Below are positions 11,503 to 21,239 of a stretch of 64,000 nucleotides of DNA, piece after piece. Each line of letters opens with the position of its first letter. Within the stretch, counting starts at the first letter, position 1. Location of the stretch: NCBI GenBank assembly GCA_947034895.1, contig OX344763.1:71939093-72003092 (forward strand), given 5' to 3'. A program made the translations under genes and the position numbers. The notes beneath the pieces are model-generated. The model was not told where the DNA came from and did no database searches. It saw nothing but the letters and a program-made list of their open reading frames with translations. Source of the stretch: Rhytidiadelphus loreus (Eukaryota > Streptophyta > Bryopsida > Hypnales > Hylocomiaceae).

Positions 11503-12039
11503 TCAGTATTCACGCATGAATTGTCGCCGCTGCAATTTCAATGACCTCCGCTCCCATGCATCCCATATAGGAGTAGAACAACAACTACGGGAGACACTAC
11601 CATGTGAACACTTCATTTGAACCCCTTCAGACAACGCTCGTTGTTGTGGAAGCAATGGTACAATAGGGAGTGTCGGGCATGTCCGCACTGGTACCTCTGC
11701 CTTCAATGCAGTTGGATGGAATGTACATTCAATGTCCCCGTAAAGCATCCTTTGAGGCACTCTATCAGACAGTAACGAAGAAGAAGGATGACCAGTAGAC
11801 TTGAGTGGAGATGGGGAGCAAGAAAGTGGCGGACGCGGCCTCCCACTCGGAGGACTATCCACCGCATTATCATCGATGGGCTTCGTTGAGAAGTCCATTG
11901 TGGAATTAGCCGTAGCCGCGGAGCAAAGGAAGTTTCCAGTGCTTAGTATTACGTATTGCCCATAGTCCATAATAGAATCCACGGACGCTGCGCAAGCAAG
12001 GCCACCTTGTACAGCATGGGTCGTATGGTTGTTCATAAT
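11503..12039 (-). CDS. Pro/Ser-rich hypothetical exon, possibly the HAD gene's third exon
   Basis: The frame is open to a TGA at 11505-11503. On the minus strand it is preceded by a pyrimidine-rich tract ending TTTTTTCAG at 12040, an excellent 3' splice site, with ATTATGAAC following. It may start at ATG 12036, giving about 177 residues. Alternatively it continues the phosphatase-like gene upstream: a possible donor (AGT then GTTAGT) lies at 12264, and both sites are in phase 0, giving a 225-bp intron. The protein has a low-complexity Pro/Ser/Arg stretch (SPPSGRPRPPLSCSPSP) and a basic C terminus (WERRSLKLQRRQFMREY). No family recognised. Confidence 0.45.
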   Translation of the reverse strand: MMNNHTTHAVQGGLACAASVDSIMDYGQYVILSTGNFLCSAATANSTMDFSTKPIDDNAVDSPPSGRPRPPLSCSPSPLKSTGHPSSSLLSDRVPQRMLYGDIECTFHPTALKAEVPVRTCPTLPIVPLLPQQRALSEGVQMKCSHGSVSRSCCSTPIWDAWERRSLKLQRRQFMREY

Positions 12040-12184
12040 CTGAAAAAACATTCATGTTGATATGAAAGGTCATTGACTGCAAACATGGAAAAACTGAATA
12101 TACTTTATTCAAATTGAATCCAACAGCCCAATTTAAGTTGTATACCAAAAACACAATTTTCATTCATACTTATGAACAAGCATG

Positions 12185-12216
12185 TACATATCAGGTCGCA
12201 CCGAGCTAAAATGGCA
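12185..12216. repeat. Degenerate palindrome relic
   Basis: TACATATCAGGTCGCACC followed by GAGCTAAAATGGC matches the left arm and centre of the palindrome family but has a poor right arm. Like the clear copies, it lies in a presumed intron or spacer (12040-12264). Confidence 0.35.
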
Positions 12217-12255
12217 ACTTGGTCCCATCAGAACTCTACACGTCCAAATTCTAAC

Positions 12256-13425
12256 CTAACTAACACTAGAGGATGCACGAATTGCGTCCATGAGTTTGTC
12301 ATACTCCTTCCGATTCCTCTCGTTGCAAAGCATCCGCTGCCCAAGTCTTCCAGGACCATTCTCCCTAAAAGATTTCAATCCATGGTTGCCAAAAGCGTGC
12401 AAGCGCTGGAACCAGGGAAGCAGTACATCAAACAAATACGTGTCTTTTGGACCGTTTCCCCTATAGCTCCATATCTCAGGTAGAACTACATTATCGGGCT
12501 TGTTCATTATGTGTTTTGTTGGGCTATCGTCTACTATGACAGTATTGTCAACAGCAAAGCTTCCTCTTGAGCCCTTAAACAATGTATCAAGATTCTTAAG
12601 AAACAAGTCTTTATCAGACCCCGGCTCTTTCAAAGTGGTCAACCTTCCTGATTTATCTCTGCGTTTAACTGTGTCGCATGCATCTTGCCCAAGAATGAGG
12701 AAGGGATCAACTACGTCTCGAAATAGGTACTTGCATATCAATTCAGTAGTGGACTTCTTCATGGAGCTCCACACTGAGATGACTGCAATTTTCCCTATCT
12801 CCGAAAGAAAATTAGAGCAATTGGGCCACACCCACACAGCCTTGGGTCCCACTAGAGCGGGTTCGATTGCAGAGTGCGGATCCGCGAAGTTCCTGAGTTT
12901 TTTGTGAGACAACCCCTTTGACTTCCAATCTTCGCAGACACATAGAATGCCATTTAGGTCCAGGATAACATTGACCCACTTGTCCGCGACCCTGGACCTG
13001 AATGGCCGATTGACACCCTCCGAACATCCTTCACGACCAGATGGAGGGCCGGATCCCTGCTATCAAACGGAGGAATGCGTAAGCGGTTACGATCCTCTAC
13101 GTCCTCATTGGAGATTCACAACGACATCACAGAGAAGCGAAAGTCTAATGAATATTACGAGTAGAACCAACAGAACGCACCTACAATATGCAGGACACAT
13201 GAAATGGAAATGGATCCATACCTGCCGTTGTGAAGATTCACCGGCCGCTGAGGAATTATCATGCAATGTTGTTGTACATTTGGTAACGTGGGCATTCTCC
13301 TTTGCTTTGAGTGAAGTGCTTTCAATGATCCGAGGAATTTCATCGTTAGACAAACGAAGAGGGGACGGCGGATGTGAAGGTGAAGTGGGATCGGAAACAT
13401 TTGGCAAATGCACAAGTCCTGCCAT
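12256..13425 (-). CDS. FCP1/HAD-type phosphatase-like protein
   Basis: Two-exon model. Exon 1 is 13425-13222 (68 codons) and ends CGGCAG before a GTATGG donor at 13221. Exon 2 is 13056-12256 and follows an acceptor ending TAGCAG; both junctions are in phase 0. An in-frame TGA lies just before ATG 13425. The product is about 334 residues. All four HAD motifs fit the FCP1-homology fold: DLNGIL at 101-106 (motif I; the second acid of the usual DxDx(T/V) is N here), VWSS at 163-166 (motif II), K217 in GSDKDLF (motif III) and VDDSP at 243-247 (motif IV). Such proteins act on phospho-Ser/Thr, as in RNA polymerase II CTD phosphatases. With D103 replaced by N, catalysis may be weak or absent, although DLNG variants are common in plant FCP1-like proteins. 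The N terminus (1-68) is Ser/Pro-rich without a domain. The gene follows the ParB/methyltransferase-like gene on the same strand after 222 bp. It may extend into 12039-11503 by splicing. Confidence 0.85.
13057..13221 (-). other. Intron of the FCP1/HAD-like gene
   Basis: A 165-bp intron inferred from donor CAG/GTATGG at 13221 and acceptor GATAGCAG/GG at 13057, both in phase 0. The frame of exon 2 is closed by two stops just upstream of the acceptor. No palindrome is present in this intron. Confidence 0.7.
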
Positions 13426-13647
13426 TCAGTAAATACAAATGATATTCTGTAAGAAGTCAATATATTATTGACTCAAGAAAATGAGTTTGGTCATACAAAA
13501 ATTAGTTCTCAAGCTCGAAACGATGTACTTGAATCCTGTAGATGTTCATCCGAGAAAGCACAATTCCACTATCTACACTGTATCTACAACAACCACCGTA
13601 TACTACAAATCAACTCGACCCGAGTTGAATCAAATGACATCGACTGA
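13426..13647. other. Short intergenic spacer between the two minus-strand genes
   Basis: 222 bp between the stop of the large gene and the start of the HAD-like gene. A CTTACAG acceptor-like site lies on the minus strand about 30 bp before ATG 13425, so a 5' UTR intron of the HAD-like gene is possible. No other signal seen. Confidence 0.4.
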
Positions 13648-16600
13648 TTATTGGGCACAACCTGCTTGTGGAACGTCGGTGGAAACGCCTTCACTTTCTT
13701 GTACTATCTCAAGTGGTTCCACTCGCAGGTTGTGCCCCATGTCGACCTTCTCAGCTGACCCTATTGCATCCTGCGTGTCAATACTTGCACTCTCTTCCAC
13801 GGTTGCGGCAATTTCATCTGCTGAAGTCTCGGGACCTGCAACAACTTCGACTGGAGGAAGAAGAGGAGGGTCAAGCACTAGTTCTCCATGAGGAAGAGGT
13901 GGAACTTCTGTTTCCACGCCTTGTGGAATGGAAATTATGCCGTCGCTTGACACAGAGGGGTGATTATGTAGAAGCAGTTGGTGTGAAGTTGAGGCGGGTT
14001 CCATCGAAGCGATTGGCGTAGTTTGCCTACTGGAAATATAAGTTTGCCACATCTCTCTATTTTGCTTCTGCTCTTCCAGAAAATTCTTTGTGAGCAAATC
14101 AATCCTCCTATTTGACTCCTCATGCTACTTCCTATTCTCCTCCCGCTTGCGCACTTGGTCAATCCTCATGTTCTCTTGGTTCTGCGCGACGATCGCCAAG
14201 GTTTGTGCGATTGAGTCCATTGCGGTGACTCTCCTTTTTTTTGCCGGCCACGTTCGAGAAACAGGTGTCATAGGATTCACTAGACTCAGGACCTCTGTCC
14301 TTGACGACGGCAGATCCGATGATGTTGACGAGCCCGGCATCTTTTGTGATGAACGTGCGCCTGGTGTGGGAAATGTGTCAAGACCATCATCACCCTCGTC
14401 ACCATCATCATCATCGTCGTCGTCTTCCTCTTCCTCCTCAACTTCCAGGCGTCTTTTGCTTGCCCGGCTGCTTGGCGAACCCACTCTTGACCGGGGCCTC
14501 ATCATCTTGGGCGTTGTCTGTGACGATGGTACCGGCGGATATTGTGTCTCGTCAACAACGTACTCTGATGCCAGGAAATCATCTTTGTCCAGCGCAATTC
14601 CTTTGGTAGCAATATCACTCCACATATCTGATTCGATGTCCGGGACTGTTGTATAGACATTCATACCACTCATCTGCGCGACGTAGACAGGAGGAAGTGA
14701 TCAATGCCCCTGGCATTCAAATAACGAATTTTACAAGACTAAGCTATGGTGTGCAATTCAGGTCGCAACGACCTGAATTGAATACTTGAGATGGGTGTTC
14801 CTGCAATCCTAAGGAAATGAAGTGTAGGCAATGGTGTGCAATTCAGGTCGCAGCGACCTAAATTGAATGAGGTCGCTTACCAGTGCAGCACATGTCAATT
14901 TCCCTCCTGCGAACAACAAGAACACGCTTGATCCCGGGTGGCAAAACTTCTCCACTACCCATAGATAAAACTCCATCCTCAACTCCATATTGTACATTCG
15001 GAATGGAAGCTCATTGTACTTCCTTGATTCTTTGTACACGGATGTGTCTGGGGCTCTGAACTCCGGCTGAATTTTTGCCTGGAATAGGTTGTCTGGGCTT
15101 TGAAGGAATATGAGCAAAACTTTCTTCATTGCCTTTGCACTGTTGGCAGGTAGGTCCATTATTCTCTCGTTCTTGGACGGGTAATAATCGGCAAACGACA
15201 AACTAAATGTCTTTAGGACATCATGTTTCTCGACGTACGCTAGGACCTGCGTCTGATCCATTTCCTCCGCACAGATAAATAACCACGTCTTTATTTCTTC
15301 GAGAAGAGGAGTCTTCTCTTCTTGAAATGAGCTCAGGACTCCGTAGAAGTATGGATTCTCGATAGTGGACTTCTCCTTCTGTAGGACCCCCGGAATGCAT
15401 CTGAAGTCAATTACTCCCAGCATAACCTCGTTCTTGGTCTCCTTAGTCCACGACAGTCTTGGCCACGCTGTCCACTTGTTCCTCCTGATGTTGTAAGGCC
15501 TCATGTATGCGATCCCTTTCGGCATGGTGAAGTTTTCTTTTTTTCCAGGAAAATCCTGAAGAACTCCGCCACTTGCGGTGATATCTGCTCTGCTGACTTG
15601 TTCTTGGCCTTCAGCTGCTTTCCAGTCCCAAAGAACTTATCACCGGGACGCTCCACGAGAAGATTCATTGTCGCGCTTGATATGCCGTGACTTCGCTTGA
15701 ATTCGCTCCAGTTTGCAGCAATAAGTTCGCCATTGGCATTGAAGAATCCAAGGTCGGGGTCAATTTCGTGGAGTGCTTTTTTGACTAGCTGCTTCCGTTT
15801 GCGTCGTTCCACCCATTCTTTTGTACTATAGCAGCTTTCAAGAACCGACGTTGTGGCCTTGATAGTAACCTTCGGGTATTCGTGCTTCCTCTTGGGTCCA
15901 GACTGGTTGAGGATGTGTTTTGCCAGCTTCCCGAGGTCATGGTAGCTGAGATTTCCAAGAGGTTTGAAGAAATCCCGACTAAGGGCGCAGTTGTCTTGGT
16001 TCCAATTCTCTTTCTCGTTAAAGCACATTAACGTGTCTGGATCATACAGCTCCCCGTGTGCAGCATTTATAATGACTTCGCTCCACGAATCGTATACATC
16101 GTTAGGTGCGGTAATAATCTTGAGCTCGTTAACGAGCTTGAGCTTCTCCTCCGCACCTTTCTTCTTGGCGGCCATGTGATTTTTATTAACATCGATCATG
16201 GCAAATCGTTGGTGCATTGCTTTTTCAAATGCCTGCATAAACTCGAATACGTTAGAATCATTCAGCACGCGTTTTAGAGAAGCAACTTATTAGACCTATT
16301 ATTGTTAGTAATGTTGGCTAAGCAACCGTGCAATTCAGCTTGGGGCGACCTGATTTACACACCCGAAATTTAGTTGTCTCGCGAATGCTCTCTTTGGTTC
16401 TCTTCGGGATTGCGACAGTCTCGAGCATGGTTGCCTCCTTCGGGTTCTTCGGACTTCCCATTGTCACCCACACCGTCCGGGCTCCGAGAATGTTAGTCGC
16501 CCAGGATGGTTGGATTGCTTGAAAATGGTTTGTGCGGTTATAATATGCGGATATTGACCGCAACTGCTCAGCATCCTTGGACCAAACTATGAAGCAATTC

Positions 16601-17805
16601 CATTTCTCAAATTGTGCACAGGTTTCCTGGTCGACGCCACTTTCTTCATCCATCATCATCTTGCTTGCGGCGACGCTGTGTTGTCCGTTGATGATGTAGA
16701 ATAGGCCGCCTTCAATGTCTTCCCACTTCTCCGGCTTCTTCTTGTGGCCGACCGGCATGACGCAGAGGGTCTGCTTTGCACTCTTGTCAGGAATATTCAC
16801 AAGCCAGTTCATCATGTTTCTGACGATTCTATCTTCCATTACCCGGATGTTAAACTCGGCAGGTGCTTCAATAAGGCGCTCCAGAGGTAGTTCTTTTTTC
16901 ACGTCGGCGGGCAAGACGTACGCACTTGAGCACGTCTCCCAGTACCTTCTGTACACCACGCTTACAACCTTGTAATCTGGTTTCCGGTCTGTATTCAATG
17001 CTTGGGGAACATTGAGCATCATGTCCGCGTAACTTAGTTCGCCTTGGCCTGATTGCTCGGATGCCCTGTCACTGGGGGTTTTCGCAGAGGTTGACGCTAG
17101 CGGACTCCCACGTGCTCCATGTGATGGTGTCTGCGGAGGTTTCTTGTTTCTTGTACCGCGACCCTGTGATGCTTGACCTTGGTTTCCCAAAGATAGTTGG
17201 CTTCCTCCTTGGCTTCCAGTATCCACCGAGATAGTGCGAGCGGCCATGAATGACTTTTGCATGGCGAGCTTTTCCTTTAATACTTCAAAGGAGTTCAATA
17301 GTAATCTTAACTTCTCGCACAATCTTTTCCCGTTTAGCGATGTTCCATCCTGGTTGCAATAAGCTCCATCATCCACCTTCTTCTCTAGTTGTTTAATTTC
17401 ATTGTTGTATTCGGTTGGCTCTAGACTCTTTAGGAGGGGCATTATGTTGAATGGGATTTTGTCGGAGTTCACGAGTACCGTAAAGTGGTACTGTTCGTTG
17501 CTGGGAATGTCCTTCTTTGTTGTGACGCACCGCACTAGAATTAACGGATAGATATCATGAATGATATCTTTCACTCTTTCTTCGTACGAGATTGGGATGT
17601 ATAGTTGTGCATTACTATACTTCATGGTGAAGTGGAAGTGATCTGTGAATGGAATCATGGCTAGTCCCCAGGATTCGACTTGCTTAGGATCCTTGAACTC
17701 CCAGTACTCTCCGTCATTCATCATCTCATCGTCCTCGTCTACTTCCGTCTCTTTTGTTGTGTTTTTCTTGAAGTAGACGTTGAGATTTTCGATTTGGTCT
17801 TCCAT
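13648..17805 (-). CDS. ParB-like / DNA-methyltransferase-like fusion gene, interrupted
   Basis: Three-exon model. Exon 1 is 17805-16363 (481 codons, ATG just after a CGCGCAG acceptor). Exon 2 is 16232-14881. Exon 3 is 14673-13648. All junctions are in phase 0. Residues about 190-270 are a Ser/Gly/Gln-rich linker. Residues about 300-420 resemble a ParB/sulfiredoxin-type domain, with GGLFYIINGQHSVAASKMM around 367-385 in place of the usual GHRRLxAA motif. The end of exon 2 (914-932, PGSSVFLLFAGGKLTCAAL) continued by exon 3 (MSGMNVYTT) fits motif I and the following strand of beta-class N4/N6-adenine-type methyltransferases. No DPPY-like motif IV was found, so activity is doubtful. Exon 3 adds an acidic run (about 1005-1030), an NLS-like PAKKRRV (about 1075-1081) and a charged coiled-coil-like tail. 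Two breaks are visible: the frame changes by -1 at the A7 run 15544-15538, and TAG 14127-14125 interrupts exon 3, which otherwise stays open for 158 more codons to TAA 13650-13648. It may be a pseudogene, a recoded gene, or carry assembly errors. Confidence 0.7.
14125..14127 (-). other. In-frame TAG inside exon 3 of the fusion gene
   Basis: The codons before and after are in the same frame and both encode charged, helix-forming sequence (RKREENRK, stop, HEESNRRIDLL). The frame remains open for 158 codons after it. This suggests a point mutation in a continuous coiled-coil tail, unless this is the natural stop or is read through. Confidence 0.7.
14372..14446 (-). repeat. GAT/GAA-type trinucleotide microsatellite in coding sequence
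   Basis: Reads on the minus strand as a run of Glu then Asp codons, coding for the acidic tract of exon 3 (EEEEE then DDDDDDD). Slippage could make its length variable. Confidence 0.7.
14674..14880 (-). other. Intron 2 of the fusion gene with two palindromes
   Basis: The donor CTG/GTAAGC at 14880 and acceptor GCGCAG/ATGAGT at 14674 are both in phase 0, and joining the exons continues the methyltransferase-like motif. The 207-bp intron holds palindromes at 14751-14783 and 14836-14868. They share their left flank ATGGT and right flank AAT and start 85 bp apart. Their spacers read CAA and CAG. Confidence 0.75.
15538..15544 (-). other. A7 slippery run at the -1 frame change
   Basis: The minus strand reads CTG GAA AAA AAG AAA in the upstream frame. 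The downstream family-like frame (ENFTMPKGIAYMRPYN) is reached by a -1 shift. A AAA AAG in this phase is a canonical slippery heptamer of the X XXY YYZ type. Loss of one A by mutation or a homopolymer sequencing error explains it equally well. Confidence 0.7.
16233..16362 (-). other. Intron 1 of the fusion gene with one palindrome
   Basis: A 130-bp intron with donor TTTCGG/GTGTGT at 16362, ACTAAC branch-point-like sequence, and acceptor TTTATGCAG/GC at 16233, in phase 0. Palindrome 16328-16360 (CGTGCAATTCAG...CTGATTTACAC) sits directly at the donor, so that its outer arm overlaps the GTGTGT of the splice site. Confidence 0.7.
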
Positions 17806-17945
17806 TCTGCGCGTGAACAAAGGTTAGAATATGGATTTGCTATCAATGGTCCTGTATTTATGATTATTTATATTCGTGATTCAGTTTTTCTGTCTAGTTG
17901 GATATGTTGGGTAATGGTTGTTTCTGAATCATGAATATCTCCTGT

Positions 17946-18579
17946 GTGCAGTTTAGATCGGTGCGACCTGATCTGCACATTCTCTGTCGTTGTAATTGTT
18001 GCTTTCTTATTTCACTATGTTTGGTCACAGACGGTATTTATCTTTATTGAATGTGCTTAGTACTTCTGTTTTTTTATTTTCAGTATTTTTTTCATTTTTA
18101 CTTATTGGGTTGTATGCATTGTCTAGTATTTAGTCATTTGTAGAGATACTCGTGCAGTTCAGGTTGGGACGACCTGAATTGCACAGTGTTATGGATTGTC
18201 TTCAATGTTCTAATGTGTCGATTGTAGTTTTTTAGGTATTTGTTTACGTGTTTTCTTGTTCTGCTCGCTAATTTAATGGTTTTATGTTCTTGAGTACTTT
18301 TGGGTTCTTAGAATATTAATGTGTGCAGTTCAGGGCGCATCAACCTGAATTGCACACGGCCGGATAGGAATTTTCTTCCCGTTCCAGGTCTAGTTTTTCG
18401 TTTTCTTCATAATTTACTTGATATCTTAGTGTGCAAATCAGGTCGGTGTGACCTGATCTGCACTGCCTTGGAGATTGATGAATGTGCTCAGTGTGATTGG
18501 CCTCTAAAATACTACATCATCGACGTCTAAAAGAGTATACCTTGTGCAGTTCAGGTCGGTCCGACCTGAACTGCACAAG
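17946..18579. repeat. Cluster of five palindromes upstream of the fusion gene
   Basis: Copies lie at 17946-17978, 18152-18184, 18323-18355, 18431-18463 and 18541-18579. Start spacings are 206, 171, 108 and 113 bp. The last copy is the best in the window: arms of 19 bp (CTTGTGCAGTTCAGGTCGG and its exact complement) around a single T. The sequences between copies share little, while the palindromes remain recognisable. Confidence 0.9.
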
Positions 18580-19216
18580 ACATGGACGGTTTGAGTTGGA
18601 CCCATAGACTCCTAAGCTCTAAAATTTTCCGTGTTGCTACAGTACTCATACCCTAGTATTAGTTCTGTTATAGTACATTAGTATTCTTCTTAGTTTGTTG
18701 TACGGACACTATACGGACACTGTACGGACATTGCTTTTTGTTGCATAATACATTGATGTATTTAGGATTCTGTATGCAGACCTTATATGCACGGTTTGTA
18801 ATTCACTTTTGTCTCCTGAAAATCAGTAGGCGAAATAGTAATCTGCAAAACCAAGATAAAGATGAATTCAAAACGCTATGAATCGAGACAATGCTTGTTA
18901 TATACATTCTATACATGAAATCACAAAGCATTGCATTCCATTACACGAAATTCAAACATCAAACCTTCACAAGCTGAAGAAAAAACGAAATAGTACAATT
19001 ACCAAAGCAATTGCACAACAGCACAAAAAAAACACTTCAAAACCACACATAGAGAATGCAACATTACAAGACAACACCATGTCCACATTCTAAAGAACCT
19101 TGGCTAATGAAACAACCTTGGCTGAACAACAAAACCAACTTGTAAAACAGCAAATCCTAAGACCTTGCTGATGACATCCCCCAGTAGACAGAAAAAACAA
19201 AAAAATCACTCACAAG

Positions 19217-19370
19217 CATCACCCCATGCGCTTCAAGTTTGAAAATCCTAAGCATCACCCCACCCGCTTGATAACCCTAACCATCATCCCACCCGCTTGA
19301 AAACCCTAAGCATCACCCCCACCTGCTTGAAACCAGAAGCATCAACCCACCCGCTTCAAGCTTGAAAATC
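19217..19370 (+). repeat. Minisatellite of ~29 bp with telo-box-like words
   Basis: Five units of CATCACCCCACCCGCTTG plus AAAACCCTAAG-like sequence start at about 19217, 19253, 19282, 19311 and 19339. Several contain ACCCTAA, and one contains a full AAACCCTAA telo-box. Further ACCCTAAACCCT sequence lies near 19424. It falls inside the inferred leader intron. Confidence 0.7.
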
Positions 19371-19399
19371 AGTGTTTCATGAATCCTCCGCTTCACCCT

Positions 19400-19870
19400 A
19401 AACCGCAAGCAAATAAACATACCCTAAACCCTGACGTAAAATCCCCGGTAGCACTCCACCACTCCCCCGCAATAAACTAATCCTACAGCCCTGCAACACT
19501 CCCCTGGGAAGAATTCTTGAAATGAAAAACTGAAGCGTAACTCCACCCGCAAGAACTCAAAATACTCAAAATGACTGTCTTCACCAACCGCTGATGTCTG
19601 CGGGGGAGTGAAAATCACTGTCTTCACCAAATGCAGCACTCCACCAAGCTTTCAAACCATGAAACTGAATCCCGAAACCAACACAGACTTGGGAGCTAGC
19701 ATGGAACCCTAATTTCCTAGACGTGGAATCAAAACAGTAGAATCCCGGCAGCACTCCCCCGCAATGTCATCATGAATCCCAAAACCAATACTCGGGAGCT
19801 TGAAATGCAAACCCATTCCACCCAGACGTGGAATCCCGGCAGCACTCCCCCACAAGCAAACTTAACAAAA
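19400..19870. repeat. Short dispersed repeats, AATCCCGGCAGCACTCC type
   Basis: The words AATCCCGGCAGCACTCCCCC (about 19740 and 19828) and AATCCCCGGTAGCACTCC (about 19440) recur, with CCGCAAT following at two of them. No coding sequence is supported. Confidence 0.5.
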
Positions 19871-19904
19871 TGGTTTGAATTGACAAGCCAAAGTTGAGAC
19901 TCAC

Positions 19905-20173
19905 CAGCTCGTGGTGTGCGTGCTGTCCGAACTCCTCCAGTGCTCCGCTCCTCCGCTGCTCCGAACTCCTCCAATGCCAGTGAACGCCAGTGCTAATCCA
20001 CGTGGTGTGCGTGGTTTGGCAGGTCCTCGGGGTGAGCGTGGTTTGGCAGGTTCAGCACAGCAAGCACAGGAAGCATAGCAAAAAGCAAACAAACGGAAAC
20101 GCCCAAACGCAAAACAAGCAAAACGCCCAAAAAACAGATATGCACAGGAACCCGCACTCTCACCCGCACTCAA
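19905..20173 (-). promoter_or_regulatory. Candidate first exon / promoter region of the fusion gene
   Basis: A GC-richer block on the minus strand ends at the strong donor GAGCTG/GTGAGT. It contains internal duplications: CCAAACCACGC twice and GGAGGAGTTCGGA twice. A telo-box AAACCCTA lies at about 20170 and a series of GATACCCGTGCA repeats at 20195-20300. It is not clearly coding (Cys/Phe-rich low-complexity translation), so a 5' UTR exon is the best reading. Confidence 0.35.
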
Positions 20174-20344
20174 ACCCTAGGTCGCACTGCACCCATATCC
20201 TGCGATACCCGTGCACCCATTCCCACACACATGCTAAGATGATACCCGTGCATCCTCCTTGATAACCGGATTGATAATGGAGATGAAACCCGTGCATACA
20301 TACCCATGCACACATAACCTCGCACACGTACTCGCACCGATTTT

Positions 20345-21239
20345 CTTCCCGAAAGCATAGAAAAAAATTTGCACTCTTATAGTAAATTTTTAAGAGATCA
20401 ATACCTTTACTTTTCTTCCTAATGTATTTAATATTTTTTTTCTTCCTATGTGGGTCCTTCAAATATAGCCATGCGGTTCTTCTAATTTGGATTAAAAAAA
20501 AAAATTATGTTTATACTAAAAAGTCATTGATTTCACATTCAATAGCACTTTACAACTTCACTATACGCATTTTCTTCCTATTCAATATATTCCTGGTGAA
20601 TTAGAATTGCGATTGAGTGTGTCCTTCAAATATAGCCATGTTTTTTTTAATTTAAATTCCCTTTAGATTAGTAAAATAAACTTCGTGTAATATACTACAT
20701 TCCAACCCTATAGTAGACACAAAGTAAACCCTTCTGAACACAAAGAACAATAAACCCAAGCCTCATCATCCCTACACTAACTCCTTAATGCTTGACAATC
20801 ATTTTTCAATTTCTTACACATTTCTGCATATATCTTTGTATAGTAATAACACTAACTAAAATTTAATGAAATTGGCCTTAAAAGAAGGTTGTCTTTTAAA
20901 AATACAAATGTTATATTCGATGAATGAGAAGGAAGTTGGATGAAAGAGGCTGCAATCCCTTTGTTCATCGTCCAGAATATAAACGTCTCAGCACTTGAAG
21001 GCTAAGCCCACGAAAAACACTGTAATTCCAATACCTTGACCGAACCAACCCTTGCTAAATATTGAGTTCGTACACATTTCTACACTAATAACTTATATGA
21101 AACATATGTTGTCAAACATATGTATGTTGACATAGAGAAGCCTATTACCGCCTTCATTTACAATAAAAATATCGAAGAGCAAAGTAACACAGAAACACAA
21201 ATTTCTCATTGATTTCATGAGCGTTTCTTTTACGTAAAA
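20345..21239. other. AT-rich intergenic DNA, no gene seen
   Basis: Poly-A and poly-T tracts dominate. A 20-bp word, GTCCTTCAAATATAGCCATG, occurs at about 20453 and again at about 20620, so a short local duplication is present. Nothing coding was found. Confidence 0.45.

Larger units (their letters stand above)
17806..19904 (-). other. Leader intron of the fusion gene (inferred)
   Basis: The acceptor CGCGCAG lies one base before ATG 17805. The best upstream donor on the minus strand is GAGCTG/GTGAGT at 19904, a near-consensus site. The resulting intron of about 2.1 kb contains five palindromes (17946-18576) and a low-complexity part. The stretch 18580-19200 is AT-rich with repeated TACGGACA words near 18700 and nothing coding. 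Confidence 0.45.

Noticed and set aside
12172..13432. Plus-strand frames opposite the HAD-like gene
   Set aside because: They are shadows of the minus-strand exons, which carry all HAD motifs.
14090..14656. 188-codon plus-strand frame with poly-Ser
   Set aside because: It is antisense to exon 3 of the fusion gene; the Ser run mirrors the acidic codon repeat.
19217..20300. Interstitial telomere array
   Set aside because: Only scattered single AAACCCTA or ACCCTAAACCCT words are present, within minisatellites; there is no run of telomere units.
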